Assembly (NCBI GenBank): GCA_020152595.1
Contig: JAIGNY010003048.1
Location: forward strand, 268,501-332,500
Direction: 5' to 3'
Length of the DNA: 64,000 nucleotides
DNA from: Chiridota heheva
Taxonomy: Eukaryota; Echinodermata; Holothuroidea; Apodida; Chiridotidae
The notes below the pieces were generated by a model. That model was not told where the DNA came from. It made no database searches and saw only the letters and a program-made list of their open reading frames with translations. Within the stretch, counting starts at the first letter, position 1. Every line of letters starts with the position of its first letter. The position numbers were made by a program, and so were the translations under genes. This document shows positions 41,667-54,754 of the stretch, piece by piece.

Positions 41667-41898
41667 GCATGTGATACTTCAGCTATTTAGCTGATTGCAG
41701 CTATTTTCAAGCTAATTTTCACCTATTTTCTGCATAATTGACAATACTTAGCTATTTTGATGAGAAAATTGACCAATTTCAGCATGTGATACTTAAGCTA
41801 TTTAGCAGATTGCAGCTATTTTCCAAGCTAATTTTCACTTATTTTCTGCATAATTGACAATACTTAGCTATTTTGATGAGAAAATTGATCAATTTCAG
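41667..41898. repeat. 115-bp tandem duplication
   Basis: Two nearly identical copies starting GCATGTGATACTTNAGCTAT at 41667 and 41782, rich in AGCTATTT motifs. Confidence 0.9.
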
Positions 41899-41899
41899 C

Positions 41900-43600
41900 T
41901 ACTTTTATAAAATATCATAAGTTATGGCTGATCAAACTCTGATCAATTTTTAATAAATGCAAAATTTGTGATGTATGACTGAACAGACAAGACAGCTCAT
42001 AATCCGATGAAATTCTTTAAATGTCTTTCCTAAATCACTGAAAATGATGGGACAGTCTATTCCCGCCAGAATATAATTTCATTGGGGACATGGCAAAGGC
42101 TCAAAAAAATTTGGTTAGAACTGCTGCGCCCTTACAAAATAAGTGCCGAAATCCTTGCATGTCCCAAAAAAATTCTGGGGTTGTTCAACGGGTGTTTCCT
42201 CCTGACCAGGGCAGCTTAAGCAAGGCTGCACTTGATATATTCTGTATCACATGGCTATTCCTATCCTACCCTCTAGATAAGCCAAGAAAGGGACTGACAG
42301 TGGCTGACTTGCTTAAACTTGGTCAAAACATGTGTAGGACCTGTATGACTTGACAGCAGGACTTGCCTTGACCATGTGCAGGGCCTGTGCATGGATAGAC
42401 ATGGTATTTCACACCTGGCAAGACTTGGAAATTCTCAAATTGTAGGCCATGTTGTTTTGTCAGTGACAGGGTTTTCTTTTTATCAAATGAAAAGAATACT
42501 TGTCTTAGTCTTTACATATGTATGCTGCCCCCTATTTTGTGTGTACTTACTGTAACCTTCCAGGTACTTTCTTTTAGGTACTTACTGTAAAACCTTTCAG
42601 GTGAATAGATTTGCAGCACTAATTTTCAATTACTTTCTCCACTTTATGCAATCTATTTCATTTACATTCAGAATGATTTTTTTTTTACAGGCTGGTAGAT
42701 AATACAGGTTTATTTTTGAAGAAAATAAACTTATACCGACTGTTAATCAGAGCAAAAGGTTGAGGAGAGTATACAAAAAGTTCAGAAAAACTTGCAAACA
42801 CAAAGTCCTCGAGCAAATGTGAGGTGTGGGAGTGGGTGAGATTGATTGTGGAATTTTCAAAATAAAAGTTGCCTTTGTGGGTGGCAGGGGGTAGAGGGGG
42901 ATTTATAAAATCTCACTAAAATACAAAAAACACCATGTAGGAATTCCCCATTGCATTGCCAAGTCCTGCCTATGAGGCATGACCTAAATACATTTCCATA
43001 AAATTATATAGAAACAAAAACTATCTAGCGACTGGTGCTAATGAAATTAACTCCATAATAATCCCTACCCATAACCCACTAGTGTACCTTCCTCCAAATC
43101 ATATATAACTCCCTACCTGTATTAACAAACCTCATCCCAAAAGAAAACATACTATGCAGGTACATGTGGGTTTAGAATTGTCCATTAAGTTTTTTTTTTT
43201 ATTGCTACTTTTCTTTTTTCAAATGTTTTTTTTGAAAAAATGTGGATGACAAAGAATGTTGTAAGAGTTAAGACATTCTTATACCTTCAGTACTTACAGA
43301 ATGGATGCTTTCCTAGTGGTAAGCAAGTAAGTCTTATTGTTGCACATGTTTAAATACACTGACAATGTGAAGTTTGTGTATGTCAAACATATTAACTTTA
43401 GTTTCAATTTCCTATGTAAATGAAGGATCTTCAAATGGGAGCAATGATCTCCCTCATTAACCATTTAATTTCATAAAATGGGGAGTAGACACTTGTTTGT
43501 GTATGGTGTTAATATAGGGCACTCATTGTCACTGTACTAACAATGTACTAATTCTGTGAAACAGTTCATTGACTTGCTGACCATGTGTTGCAACAGTTAT
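41900..43600. other. No gene recognised
   Basis: Mixed unique sequence. The ORF at 42090-42353 (plus) has no domain and no splice context. Small duplicated CAGGTACTTTCTTTTAGGTA motifs lie near 42565. Confidence 0.4.
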
Positions 43601-43619
43601 TGTAATTTGAAAATTGACC

Positions 43620-44500
43620 ATGCATCTAATACCCAGTTGCCTGGCTGAGCTGAGACCAAGCATGTAATAATACCCCAGTCACCCTTCATGCAGCTGGGAC
43701 CAAGCTTGTAATACCCAGTTGCCCTGGAACGAAACATGTAGTACCTCAGTATCCCCTGCCTGAGCTGGGACCAAGCTTGTAGTTGCCCTGGGACCCAGCT
43801 TGTAGTTGCCCTGGGACCAAGCTTGTAGTTGCCCTGGGACCAAGCTTGTAGTTGCCCTGGGACCAAGCTTGTAGTTGCCCTGGGACCAAGCATGTAGTAC
43901 CCCAGTCTCCCCTGCCCGAGCTGGGACCAAGCTTGTAGTTGCCCCGGGACCAAGCATGTAGTTGCCCTGGGACCAAGCATGTAGTACCCCAGTCTCCCCT
44001 GCCCGAGCTGGGACCAAGCTTGTACTCGCTCCGGGACCAAGCATGTAGTACCCCAGTCTCCCCTGCCCGAGCTGGGACCAAGCTTGTAGTTGCCCCGGGA
44101 CCAAGCATGTAGTTGCCCCGGGACCAAGCATGTAGTACCCCAGTCTCCCCTGCCCGAGCTGGGACCAAGCTTGTAGTTGCCCCGGGACCAAACATGTAGT
44201 ACCCCAGTCTCCCCTACCCAAGCTGGGACCAAGCTTGTAGTTGCCCCGGGACCAAGCATGTAGTCCCCAGTCTCCCCTGCCCGAGCTGGGACCCAGCTTG
44301 TAATACCCAGTTGCCCTAGAACCAAGCATGTAGTGCCTCAGTCTCCCCTGCCTGAGTTGGGACCAAGCTTGCAGTTGCCCGGGACCAAGCTTGCAGTTGC
44401 CCCAAAACCAAGCATGTAGTACCCCAGTTTCCCCTGCCTGAGCTAGGGCCAAGCATGTGAATACCCCAGTCGCCCTGCCTGAACTGGGGTACTTTATGGT
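43620..44500. repeat. Compound minisatellite of 23-bp and 41-bp units
   Basis: The short unit is GTAGTTGCCCTGGGACCAAG then CTT (23 bp). The long unit adds GTAGTACCCCAGTCTCCCCT, GCCCGAGCTGGGACC and AAGCTT (41 bp). The two alternate in blocks (five consecutive short units at 43780-43890). Because 23 and 41 are not multiples of three, each cycles through all frames, yet none contains a stop, giving overlapping minus-strand ORFs of 149-257 codons that are not genes. Confidence 0.92.
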
Positions 44501-44509
44501 CAGGTTTTA

Positions 44510-45426
44510 TAGCAACCCACTGAATAGCATAATGAAGCAAGAAGTTGATACATGATAAATGTTTTGATTGTTTATCATTTAACTTATAGAAACAAAATGT
44601 TTGATAATTCCAATGCCAATGCTAACTGAAGTACATGAGCAGTACAGTAAGGCATGCCCTATTGCTGCAGTATTCAGTACTGGGACAACTCATGACATGT
44701 GGTGACAAAATCAACACAACAGAAGAGGTTTCTTGTATTTGTTTTGCAGAAACACTTGCAGATATACTACCAATAGTGAAATATAAACTGTTAAATAAAT
44801 AAACCTTATGTAAAAAAAAAAAACCTAAGACATTATTCAACTTTGGCAAATCATGATTGTAATCAATCTTTCTCCGTATTTAACATTGAAACAAGATACA
44901 CATACTCCGAAAAAACAAATAAAAAATGAACAAATTGTAAAATATCGACCTCAAAGAATTATGATAGACATTTAAAAAACAAAGGATTTACAAAAGAAAT
45001 TACTGAGGTTGCCAGGTAATACATCACAAATTTGCATAAAATATGCAAATTAATGCCTGATATTGAAAAAAGCTGTAAAAATGGTTAATTTTAACCAATT
45101 TTGATTAATGTTTTTGCAACTATTATGTTTTTTAGTAGACATTGAAGCAATGTAGCTTATGTTGCCTATGCACGTCCTTTATACCTTTGAATCTCTTATG
45201 TTTTGTTTCTGTGTTATGTCATGTAATTCTATCTAATAGTAATATCATAAAGGTGTTTAAATATGAATTTGTGGTTAATTAATGTAAACACATTTTTAAA
45301 AATATATAGTAGGTATCACTTTCTATGTGATAATTTTGATAATATTTTGCTTGTATCATTGCTATAAAACTTGAATATGCTTCAAATTTGCCCTGTTTTT
45401 GTTGGTATTTCTCCGTTGTTTAATTA
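44510..45426. other. No gene recognised
   Basis: AT-rich; a short A run at 44813-44822. Nothing else supported. Confidence 0.4.
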
Positions 45427-45790
45427 TTAAAGGATTAGTTCAGTGGTCAAGCATGTCCATCTTATATGAAAGAGGACTTCAAAGGAAACAAAATCGTGGA
45501 GAAAGCATTGCAAGACCTTATCCCGTTAATGATATATTCAGGTTCAAAGTGGTATCATTTTTGTAGTAACGACTGAAATTAGACTAGTTGTGATGTCACA
45601 GCCTCAAATTCCTCAAAATCTTTCTGTATTTTAAAGAAAGTTTATTTAATTTGTTCACTATTTAAATTATTTTCCCTCATACTTTTTTCAGGTGGTATAT
45701 TATGAATACCCTTCCTAGATTAAGTTTTACTACTCTTTTGACATATCCCATAGTTTTTAAGCCACAAAATTGCAGGACAAAATATGATAG
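45427..45790 (+). repeat. Dispersed repeat, copy 2 of the 15692 family
   Basis: AAGGATTAGTTCAGTGGTCA, ATATGAAAGAGGACTTCAAA, GACTGAAATTAGACTAG, GTGATGTCACAGCCTCA and a final CAGGACAAAATATGATAGAA, in the same order as at 15692-15930. Confidence 0.75.
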
Positions 45791-47010
45791 AATACATCAG
45801 ATTTTTCGCCCAATTTTGCCAGAAATTATTTCAAAAGGACAACAAATTTATCATATCTAACTAACAAGAAATCGTTATTTTATTTCAAATTCTAAGGGGG
45901 TTTAAGGGAGGCGGTACCCCTCCCCCTCCCTCTTCAAGTCTCCCATATGCAGGCCCACACACACTCACACATCCATAAAAGCGTCAAAAGTGCTGGCAAT
46001 TTATTTTCACATTGGTGAGGAATTGAAGGCGTGCTTGATATATAACCGCAATGCTTTCACCCCAAACTGGAAAAATTTGGGTGCCTTTAGAGTGCTGCTT
46101 TGCAAAAGTGAAAAAAAAAATTGTAACTAGTAAATTTATGTGGATAATATGTGGGTTTTTTTCATTTGCATTTTAATATTAGCTAAAAGTGGAATAAATT
46201 GTACCATGTTCAGATGTAACCAAAGAAATATAAAAACAACATTTATTTTGTATTATTTATATATTTCATTTAGACATTATCTTTGACATGTTTGAGAAGT
46301 GCATGCTTAATAGGATACTGTATCTTTATTGATTACCAAATGCATTTAAAGAAAACTATTTGAAGCAAAGGCTAAAAAGGAAACTTGTAGCAATTATACT
46401 AGGCATATCACTAGGTGTACTTTTTGTCTATATTTATACCTTTAAGGACTTCATTTTTCTAATCATAGTTACTGCCCTTTCAATTGGTCAGTTGTCTGGT
46501 AAAATCATGTTGTATACCTGTATATATGTGTACTCTGTATCAAAGTGTGCCTGAATAAATGTTGAATTAATCAGTCAATCAACCTAGTCTTATAGATGCA
46601 TTTTTCAAGATAATTTAAAGTAAAGCTGTAAAATGGAAACTATAAAGTAAAAATTGCTACTAATATTTGTGAGCAAAATTAAAATGTATCGTCCCTCTTT
46701 CCGTATACTGACAAATGTCTTATTTAGGTGAAAGGAAAATTGGCACGAAATACTTAATTATTATTTCTGCATACTGACGAATGTCTTTGAAGCTGACATG
46801 AAATAAATTTTGCTTAAAATATTTTATTGTAAGTACAATTGTCCAAAGATTATCATTTTCTTTTCCAATGATATATAAAGTTATAAAATATATTCATCAA
46901 TTTTATTTCATCAAGCTTCAAAATTTTCTGAACATTCGTCAGTATGCAGAATTAATCATTTTAATTTTGACATTTGTCACTACAAAAATGACATTCATCA
47001 CTATGCAAAA
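45791..47010. other. No gene recognised
   Basis: AT-rich. The segment near 46545-46580 (GAATAAATGTTGAATTAATC then AGTCAATCAA) resembles the A/T tails of CR1/L2-type LINEs but no coding part precedes it. TCTTTNNGCATACTGACGAATGTC-like blocks recur at 46700, 46765 and (inverted) 46935. Confidence 0.35.
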
Positions 47011-47018
47011 AGAGGAAG

Positions 47019-47054
<36 letters not shown>

Positions 47055-47095
47055 TTATATATATATGTATATATAAATAATATATATATATATGA
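47019..47095. repeat. (AT)n microsatellite
   Basis: Nearly pure TATATA tract with few interruptions. A second tract lies at 47265-47345. Confidence 0.95.
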
Positions 47096-47589
47096 TTAAT
47101 AAAATATATTGAAATGATAATTGTTTCCATTATGAAAGTAATTTATTTGATTTTAATAAAATTACAAGAATGCAAACAAATTTTGTTATTTTGTGAACGA
47201 TGTATTTCGAGGTGTTTTCTGACCTTTATCTTGAAAAAAAAAAAGAGGGCTTAGTAGCAAAATAACATAATATATATATACATATATATATCATATATAT
47301 AATTTGTTATGTATATATATATATATGATAATTATATATATAGATAAAAATATATTTTTTGAACAAAGCGAACTACAAGAAAGAATAGTTAGAGCTAATC
47401 ATTCTAAAATATCTTGAACTTTTAACAAAGCAGAAAAACTTTAAACCATCTGAGCTTTTTCTAGGCAGGAGTTCGAGGCAGCCTCATTTATCTTTCCATT
47501 CATGGGACCAACTCCACTAAAACCCACTGCAAGATGGCTGATGAAACCAAAAAACAATGACTGAAATTCAGCCAAACATTATTAGTGAT

Positions 47590-48060
47590 TGTCGTCAAAT
47601 TGTTTGCAGCAAATGTGGTAAAAGAAACCATTGGCGAAGAAGTGCCGTTCAACGCCAAGAGAAAAAGACTTGACAGAACTAGCAAAAGACCCATGAAATC
47701 AACAAATATGAAGCAGATTCAGACGACGCAGACAACTATGGCTTCAATACCATCCAAGCAAATAGCAATGAGAGAGACAAATTTGCAGTCATCAAACTGA
47801 CCACTTCAGAAGGCACCAAGCTGTTAAAAGCAAAAATAGATACAGGTGCCCAAGCCAACATACTAAACTACAAAACCTACCGTGCATTACTAGGGCCAGA
47901 GCATCGCTTATCCGAATCAAAAGTGCGCCTCACAGGATATGGAGATCAATCATTCAAAACCATGGAAAGGTTACATTCTCGCTCATTAAACACAAAGGTA
48001 AACAAACAAGAAATGTAGAATTCATGTGTCAGATCACGGTAGCAATCTACTTGGCCTCCA
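47590..48060 (+). pseudogene. Gypsy gag zinc knuckle and protease remnant
   Basis: CSKCGKRNHWRRS keeps C-x2-C-x4-H but the last Cys is Ser. Downstream in the same frame, KAKIDTGAQANILNYKTYRA carries the DTGA catalytic motif of retroviral-type aspartic proteases, followed by VRLTGYGDQ. A TGA lies between the two (about 47670) and further shifts follow. Confidence 0.75.
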
Positions 48061-48063
48061 ACT

Positions 48064-49050
48064 TTGCACCCAGCTAGGGATTGTAGAATTTCCATGTACG
48101 GCAATGAATGTTGTGAGAATTATTACATAGCTGAGGTACGCTCATACACAAACAAAGAGGAACTCATTAAAGCCAACCCGGATATTTTTAAGGGTATTGG
48201 AAAAATTGACTCTGAATACAACATTGAGCTATCAGACGACGCGTCACCCACAATAAACCCCGCCAGGAGGACCCCTAACGCATTAAGGGAACATCTAAGA
48301 AAAGAAATAAACCGTCTCCTTGAGCTTGGGATTATCGAACAAGTCAGAGAGCTCACTGACTGGGTCAGCAATGTCGTCCTAGTTTCAAAACCAGACGGCT
48401 CACTTAGAATATGCCTGGATCCACATAACCTGAATAAATACATCAAGCGCCCTCACTACTCCCAAACCTTCGACGATATCCTACCCAACCTAAAAGGAGC
48501 TAAATATTTTTCAACCTTTGACCTTCGTAGTGGTTACTGGAACATCCCCCTTAGTGACAAATTTAAGCACCTCACAACATTTGCAACCATCTATGGGCGA
48601 TATTACTTCACACGCCTTCCATTTGGATTATCGTCAGCGCAGGATGTCTTCCAAACTGACATCAATCTGATAATTGGAAACCTAGAGAACGTGTTTTGCA
48701 TCGCTGATGACATTCTTGTGGCAGCTGAAACCGCTGAGGAACATGACAAACCAATCCAAGCTATAATTGCTGCAAGTCGCAATAGCAATGTAAAGCTGAA
48801 CGCTGAAAAGTGTAAATACAATCAAGACAGGATAAAGTTGTTTGGACACATTCTAAGCAAGGATGGAGTGTTACCAGACCCATTTAAGGTGAAGGCCATC
48901 CAGAATCTCGCAGCACCAACAAACAAACAAGAATTACAGGCAAATTACCTGTCAAGGTTTGTTAAACTAGCCCCGATCACAGCCCCTATAAAAGCTACCG
49001 TCAGAAGGATGCAGTTTTCGAATGGACAAACAGCCACGAGGAAGCACTGA
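48064..49050 (+). pseudogene. Gypsy reverse transcriptase (about 330 codons open)
   Basis: Contains the order of RT motifs: LLELGIIEQVRELTDWVSNV, VVLVSKPDGSLRICLDPHNL, YFSTFDLRSGYWNIPL (first catalytic Asp), TRLPFGLSSAQDVFQTDI, FCIADDILVAAE (catalytic Asp pair at 48706-48711), LNAEKCKYNQDRIKLFGHIL. The ATG at 48064 is not the biological start because gypsy RT is made as a polyprotein. A frameshift at about 49020 moves into the RNase H frame. Confidence 0.88.
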
Positions 49051-49826
49051 ACAAAATTAAACAGACAATTACCAAAGCACCTGTCCTTGCATACTTTGAC
49101 CCAGCAAAAGATATTGTAATCCAGTGTGACGCGTCGGGCAAAGGCCTCGGAGCAGTGTTGATGCAAGGTGGCCACCCTGTATATTCCGCCTCAAAATCTC
49201 TGACACCTACTGAAATGAATTACAGCAACATAGAACGAGAACTGCTAGCAGTAGTATGGGCAACCAAATACTTCAAATACTATGTTTTTGGAAGAGATTT
49301 TACCATACACACTGACCACCAGCCACTTGAAAGCATTTCAAAGAAAGAGATCACAAAAATGCCAGCACGATTACAGAGACTCATGCTACAGTTACAAGGA
49401 TTCAACTACAACATCAGGTATGTTCCAGGCCGAGATGTACCAATAGCAGACTGCTTGTCACGGTGCATCAGAGCAAAGAAAGCGACTTTCCAAATCCCTG
49501 ACGTAGATGTACACATATACGAGATCACAAATATGAAACCATTTGTTATTGACAGGGTCAGAATTCTCACAGCAACCGATCCTATTCTTCAAGCCCTTGT
49601 TCCCTATATCACCCAAGGATGGCCAGCAGAAAAGAATCGATGCAATGAAGCCTCACACGCATACTGGCAGCACCGAATGGAAGTAGCCGTGCACAGTGGG
49701 GTAATACTCAAAGGCCAGAGAGTAGTTATCCTAGCGGAGATGAGATCAAAGATCCTCCAAATCCTGCACAAACAACACCATGGTGTTCAAAAGACCCAAC
49801 TGAGAGCACGTCAAGCAGTTTACTAG
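49022..49826 (+). pseudogene. Gypsy RNase H and integrase zinc domain
   Basis: RNase H: VIQCDASGKGLGAVLMQGG (first Asp), NIERELLAVVWATKYFKYYV (Glu), FTIHTDHQPLE (Asp). Then RYVPGRDVPIADCLSR, the usual end of gypsy RNase H. Integrase H2C2 begins at LHKQHHGVQKTQLRARQAVY and stops at TAG 49824-49826, where the family has Trp. The C-x2-C half (QNCNQCQSHQRKQS) follows in frame after it. Confidence 0.88.
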
Positions 49827-50330
49827 CCTGGTCTTAATGCAGACATTAAACAAATGATCCAAAACTGTAATCAATGCCAAAGCCACCAGAGAAAGCAGTC
49901 AAAATTACCAGTTCAACCGATTCACAGCACATCTGCAATGCAAACAGTTGGCACAGACATTTTGAACTTCACTCATCACTGTGGACTACTACACAGGCTA
50001 CGTATGGGTTTTCCAGAACATGACAAGTTCAGCTATAATCAGCAAACTGACAGCATATCTCAATTTGGTTATCCTGAAAAACTTGTGTCTGACAATGGCC
50101 TCAACAACTAGCAGTGAATTTCAGGATTTTTGCAGAAACTTATGAGATAAGTTTCATTTGGGCAACGGGCGTGCAGAAAGAAAAGAAAAATTTTCAAATT
50201 ACCATCAAAACATGCCAACTCAGTGAGCCTAAAACAAGCCATGAATCCACGAAACCATCAACTGATATTGCAGTCAATAACACCAAACCCACCAGCTCAC
50301 CGACCATACCACCACAATAGTCAACCAAAA
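49827..50330 (+). pseudogene. Gypsy integrase core fragment
   Basis: After the Cys pair, MQTVGTDILNF has the first catalytic Asp and GYPEKLVSDNGLNN the second. The stretch between them is shortened and disordered by deletions. The third catalytic residue is not identifiable. A Thr/Ser/Pro-rich tail ends at about 50320. Confidence 0.75.
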
Positions 50331-52744
50331 TCGCGGGTCGGAGGCTGGTCTTCATTGCAACAATATCATGGTCCCTGAGAAATGACATATAAATTTTAGA
50401 TGTGGAGATATCAAAAATTTATATTTGAAATGTCTTAATCTTCTCTTATAAGTAACTAATTGTGGATCCAAGATTTTTTTGATGAGACTCATATAAAATG
50501 CACCATTTGACTTCTTACAAAATTGTTTAATGGTACACAGTGCCGAGCATCTTAAAACAATGTAAAATTGATTTGTTTTTTTAATCAAATAGCCAGGTTG
50601 TCATGGCAAAGTACGATATTGTATAACAAATTGATGTTATTTGAGCAATGTGGTACCATTATTTGGGAAAATTTAAAATTTCTCAATCAAATTTTTGCAA
50701 AACAATGTTTTTATTTGTACAGTTTGAACTGAAAAATTGACACAAATGTTTTATTATCAGTTAATAGATCGAACGATTATTATAACATCAGAATTTTTGA
50801 AGTTGTTCATAAATAAATTGACAACCAAAGTGTATTCTACATTCCATGCATACTTGGTGGGTATGTTAATTTTACTTAACATTTTAAAAATGCAGAATAT
50901 TACTGTGATTTTTTTTTACAAAAAAAATGATATACATGATACAAAACAGATCAAACCCTGAAAATTCATTAATACCTCAAGGTTTGTTTGTTTTATGAAA
51001 TCTCATTGAGGTCTAATGGATGGTAGATAAAATGCGGGGATTTTGAGACCAAAGTCTAACATAGACTGAATGATTGTTAATGCTGCAGCTAAATTAGCAT
51101 TTGCTATTATATTATAGTTTGATGGTAGAATGTAGAATTCCTCTACGGGCTCTCCACGGGCCCTAGTTGTTCCACTGCTTAGTGAAGTTTTTAGTGTGAG
51201 ATCTCGGGTAAGAACAGTCAGAAATATGACCTTTATTTGGAATTATTTTCAAAGAGCTATATTGCAAAGTCAGATTGTTGGATATACCTGATGAGAAAGT
51301 TGAGGATATGATGGCGGCAGTGGCGCAACAGTCGGGTGGGACGGGTGGGTAAGCCCTACGGGTCCCGGGCAATATGGGGGCCCCTGAGAAATGTTATTGT
51401 TATATGTCTGTTAAGGGCCCCGAGCGCCAATTCCCCACGTATTTAGTTGCGCAAAGGCTGATCTTCCTTGATGATCTCACCTTTTTCTCTCATACACAAC
51501 CGAGTTGAATACTTTATAGACAATTTACTCTTCACCACCAAGAAGTATTTTTACAACTTTGTCATGCTGATGTGACCTTCTTGATCAAATCGCATATCTC
51601 TTCTTTATGCATCGTCACAACAATCATTCATGACACATTCAAGTTCAAAATCATTGCCACCCACACGATAGAACAGACTACCAACTATGACAATAAAGTC
51701 AGTTGCTAATTTTCGCCAGCCTTCGAGTTCTTACTTATACAGTTATACCACCCACTGTCAACCAATTGCCACTAAAAAGAGCCTTCCGTCCAGTCGAAAA
51801 TCTAAGAACATAATATCAACTCTCTCCCAATCCCCTCCACTCCCCCTTCACCATCACCACGTTTTTAACACAGCTCATCGACTCTTGTCACCAAGATTTA
51901 AGTGTCTAATACCAAGTTGGCATTGGGATTCTTAGCCCGACATCTTCTCAATAAATTATTTAGACACCATGAATTGTTAATTCTGGTATTAGGAGAAATG
52001 TATTTAAAAAAGTGATCAACTAATGTTGCCATTTTTGTGAGTGGACAAGGCGCCTCACTCCATATTACACCGCCTCTCCGTTACTGGCGCCATCCTGTGT
52101 AGCATCATATCATCAACATGAATTTATAATTTGGGTAATTTATATAGAATTCTGTATTTCAGGGTTTCGAATTAGCTCTAAGTTTAAAAATTGTGGGATG
52201 GTGGGAAAGGGTTGGGGGGGGAAGTGGGGGGTCAAAATGTGCTTCCACCCTAGCCCCACTGGTGTCACCCATGGTACTGTAGTATCATACACGAAACATG
52301 AATGTATAATTCTGGGCCAATTATATAAGGTAAACTGTTTTGCTAGAATTACCTCCCTCAAATTTTCAAATGGTATTCAACAGATAAGCTAGCCAACTTA
52401 AGTTGATTTCTTACAACGGTAGCCATGACAACTTCTATTTGATTAAATCAAAAAACTTTTATCTTAAGATGAATGCAAAACCATTGGTCAAGTGTAAAAG
52501 GTCAAATAGTATCTCTCCTGTGAAAAAGCTTGGATCTGCCACTGGCTATATATGAAAACATTGACCAAAATTATGAATAAAATGCTTGCTATGGCAACCA
52601 CAAGATGAATTTTTAGTGGCTCCACATCTAAAATTGATTCTTAGGGCATGATCAACAATTGTGCCAAATTTCACGCTTTTATCAAAATGTGAACGATTTT
52701 TCACCAAATCCGCTGGACTAATAGGTTTTTTGTCCAATTATTCT
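50331..52744. other. No gene recognised
   Basis: AT-rich stretches plus a GC-rich patch at 51300-51450 (GGCAGTGGCGCAACAGTCGG, CGGGTCCCGGGCAATATGGG) that looks like another dispersed-repeat end. No domain in any of the short ORFs (50352-52737). Confidence 0.4.
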
Positions 52745-53340
52745 CAATAATCCGAAGGGAAATTTCTTTTCAGCCTGTTTAGAAATTTAAACCCAAACAG
52801 TCAAATGCTTATCTGAGTTAACATTTTGGGGCATCAAAACCATGAAATCTTCAGAGCTTAACCCCTGGACCCCTGGTTTATTGTCTGAATTGTATCAATT
52901 TTCAGAAGAAATTATTTTCTAACTGTTTACTGGTTTAGAAATAGTAACACAATTGCTTATCTCAAATGCGAATAAACCGTAACGTACAGAATCTAAATTT
53001 TTCTTCTTTTCATCAATTTTAGTTTTGAATTTCTCTGTTTGATTTGAAGCCATTTTGGGGCCACAAAAAAAAAAAAAATCTGCAGAGCTTTCCGTTTTTT
53101 TTTTTTGCGTGTGGAGGGGGGGATCTGAATAATTTAAATTTTCAGGGAAATTGCTTTGCTGCCGGATTACAAACGGTAACCAATATATTTTTCTGAGTGA
53201 TTTTAACGTTTGCATCTAAATTGTCTTCCTTTCCTCAATTTAATTGCTCAACTTCTGTATTTCATTTTAAGCCATTTTGGGCATCAAAAGTAAGAAAGCT
53301 GCTGAGCTTATGGGGGCTTCTTGCCCATGGACTCCACTAG
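52745..53340. repeat. Three diverged tandem copies of about 230 bp
   Basis: Each has a TTTTCAG(A/C)(A/G)GNAATT start, an AANAGTNACNANNTTGCTTATCT or related block, CATTTTGGGGCATCAAAA or CATTTTGGGGCCACAAAA, and a GAGCTTANNNNN end (about 52770-52870, 52900-53100, 53140-53330). Confidence 0.6.
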
Positions 53341-54339
53341 TGGCCCTTCAGCGGCCCCCTAAACCCCACGATTTTTGGCAGCACTTTTATAGTGCCCCCA
53401 CAATGTTCTCCTCTTAGCTGCCGTGCCCCCCCCCCTCAACATCCCACAAATCTCTGGCGACGCCACTGTCAACCATATTCATGTTTGTCGACCATCGCCT
53501 AAAGTCTCAAGTATTTGTTCAATTTGTTTTTAACATTCTTTGCAAAAAATAAAAGACTTCAGTATTCGTTTCCTGACCTGTATAGTAACTAAGGGTTTAA
53601 ACCAGTGGCGTATTCAGTGCTAGTGGTGTCGGGGGAAGAGGAGGGGGCAACTTGTAAAATGTTAGTACCAGTATACAATATGCTATACATATTAGGGAAA
53701 ATAAACTGAAAACAAATGAAGATATAAGGTTAAATATTGTTTCTAGCGAAATAAAATATTATAGTTGGCTGCATTGGAGTGCCTCGATCGGATCGTGTAC
53801 AGGTGTTACTTGATGTAGTGCAAGCATAAAGGATTTCCATTGAAACACAACACACTAACATGAGATGAAACATGTTTGGGGTCCCACTGTAGAGTTCATT
53901 GACGTCTCGACCAGAAAGATATCCACTAAGAAGTATGGTTTTAAAAATGGTAGCCCAGTTTAAACAAACGTGAATACAGAACATGAAAGACATGTTTTAT
54001 TTGACAGACACTGTTTGCATGTCACTGCATAATGGAAGGAGCTGCCTAGGGGAGGGGAAGGGGTACTTCATAATAAAAGTGGTAAGGGTGTGCAGCCCAC
54101 CAACCAAAAAATATACCCGCAGTGTGAAAGACTTTTTGGTAACTGCAGTATGAACTTATTCAATTTTCATACCCGAAGTAAAAAAGAAGTCAATTTTGAT
54201 ACCTACAGTATGAGTATTCAGAGAAAATATCGTAAAAATGGACCAGCAGTACAAAATTAATACAGTAAAACCTCATTTTTTGGACCTGCATTACGAAAAT
54301 GATGAGAACAAAAGAAGACATTTTTTTCCTAAAAATACA
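53341..54339. other. No gene recognised
   Basis: Contains GGCGACGCCACTGTCAACC and AACCAGTGGCGTATTCAGTG, ends of the CAGTGGCG-type dispersed repeats, and tracts of ATACC(C/T)(G/A)NAGTATGA near 54110-54215 repeated three times. Confidence 0.45.
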
Positions 54340-54680
54340 AACAAAACAATTTTTTTTTTAATTTTCTATTTACTTTTTTGTCAATATTTTCGTCAATATT
54401 TAGGAAGTTTTTCTTCAATATTGGATAAATTTTTCATTTTCTGAACAAATTCTTCATCGGGAAAATTCACTTCCATTTTCGTTAAATTTCCTTCATTCTG
54501 TGGAAATTTTCTTAAATTTTTGATTTTTTTCTTAAATTTTCTGAAAATTTCCTTCCATTTTGGCATTTTGGGAATTTTTCTTCAATTTTCGTGAATTTTT
54601 CTTTATTTTTGGGGATATTTTTTCAACATTTAGGAAGTTTATCTTCAATTTTTGGGAAATTTTGAAACAACTCCCATTGT
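54340..54680. repeat. Degenerate TTTTCTTCAATTTT repeat
   Basis: Loose 20-30 base units (TTAGGAAGTTTTTCTTCAAT, GGGAATTTTTCTTCAATTTT, TTTAGGAAGTTTATCTTCAA). Related to 38360-38620 and, inverted, to 55555-55765. Confidence 0.65.
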
Positions 54681-54754
54681 TTACTTTGAATGAAAGTATA
54701 GTCGTCACTACACTTACCAGCTTAATGCGTATGAGAAGAATTAGGCTTAGCTGT

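Larger units (their letters stand above)
47585..50330 (+). mobile_element. Ty3/gypsy LTR retrotransposon, decayed
   Basis: Domains appear in the canonical gypsy order: gag zinc knuckle, aspartic protease, reverse transcriptase, RNase H, integrase. At least four frameshifts, a TAG and deletions in the integrase show it is dead. No flanking LTR pair was found, so LTRs are lost or too diverged. AT microsatellites lie immediately upstream. Confidence 0.88.

Noticed and set aside
43597..44452. ORFs of 149-257 codons with GNYKLGP-type repeats
   Set aside because: Stop-free minisatellite read in overlapping frames; no start context or domain.
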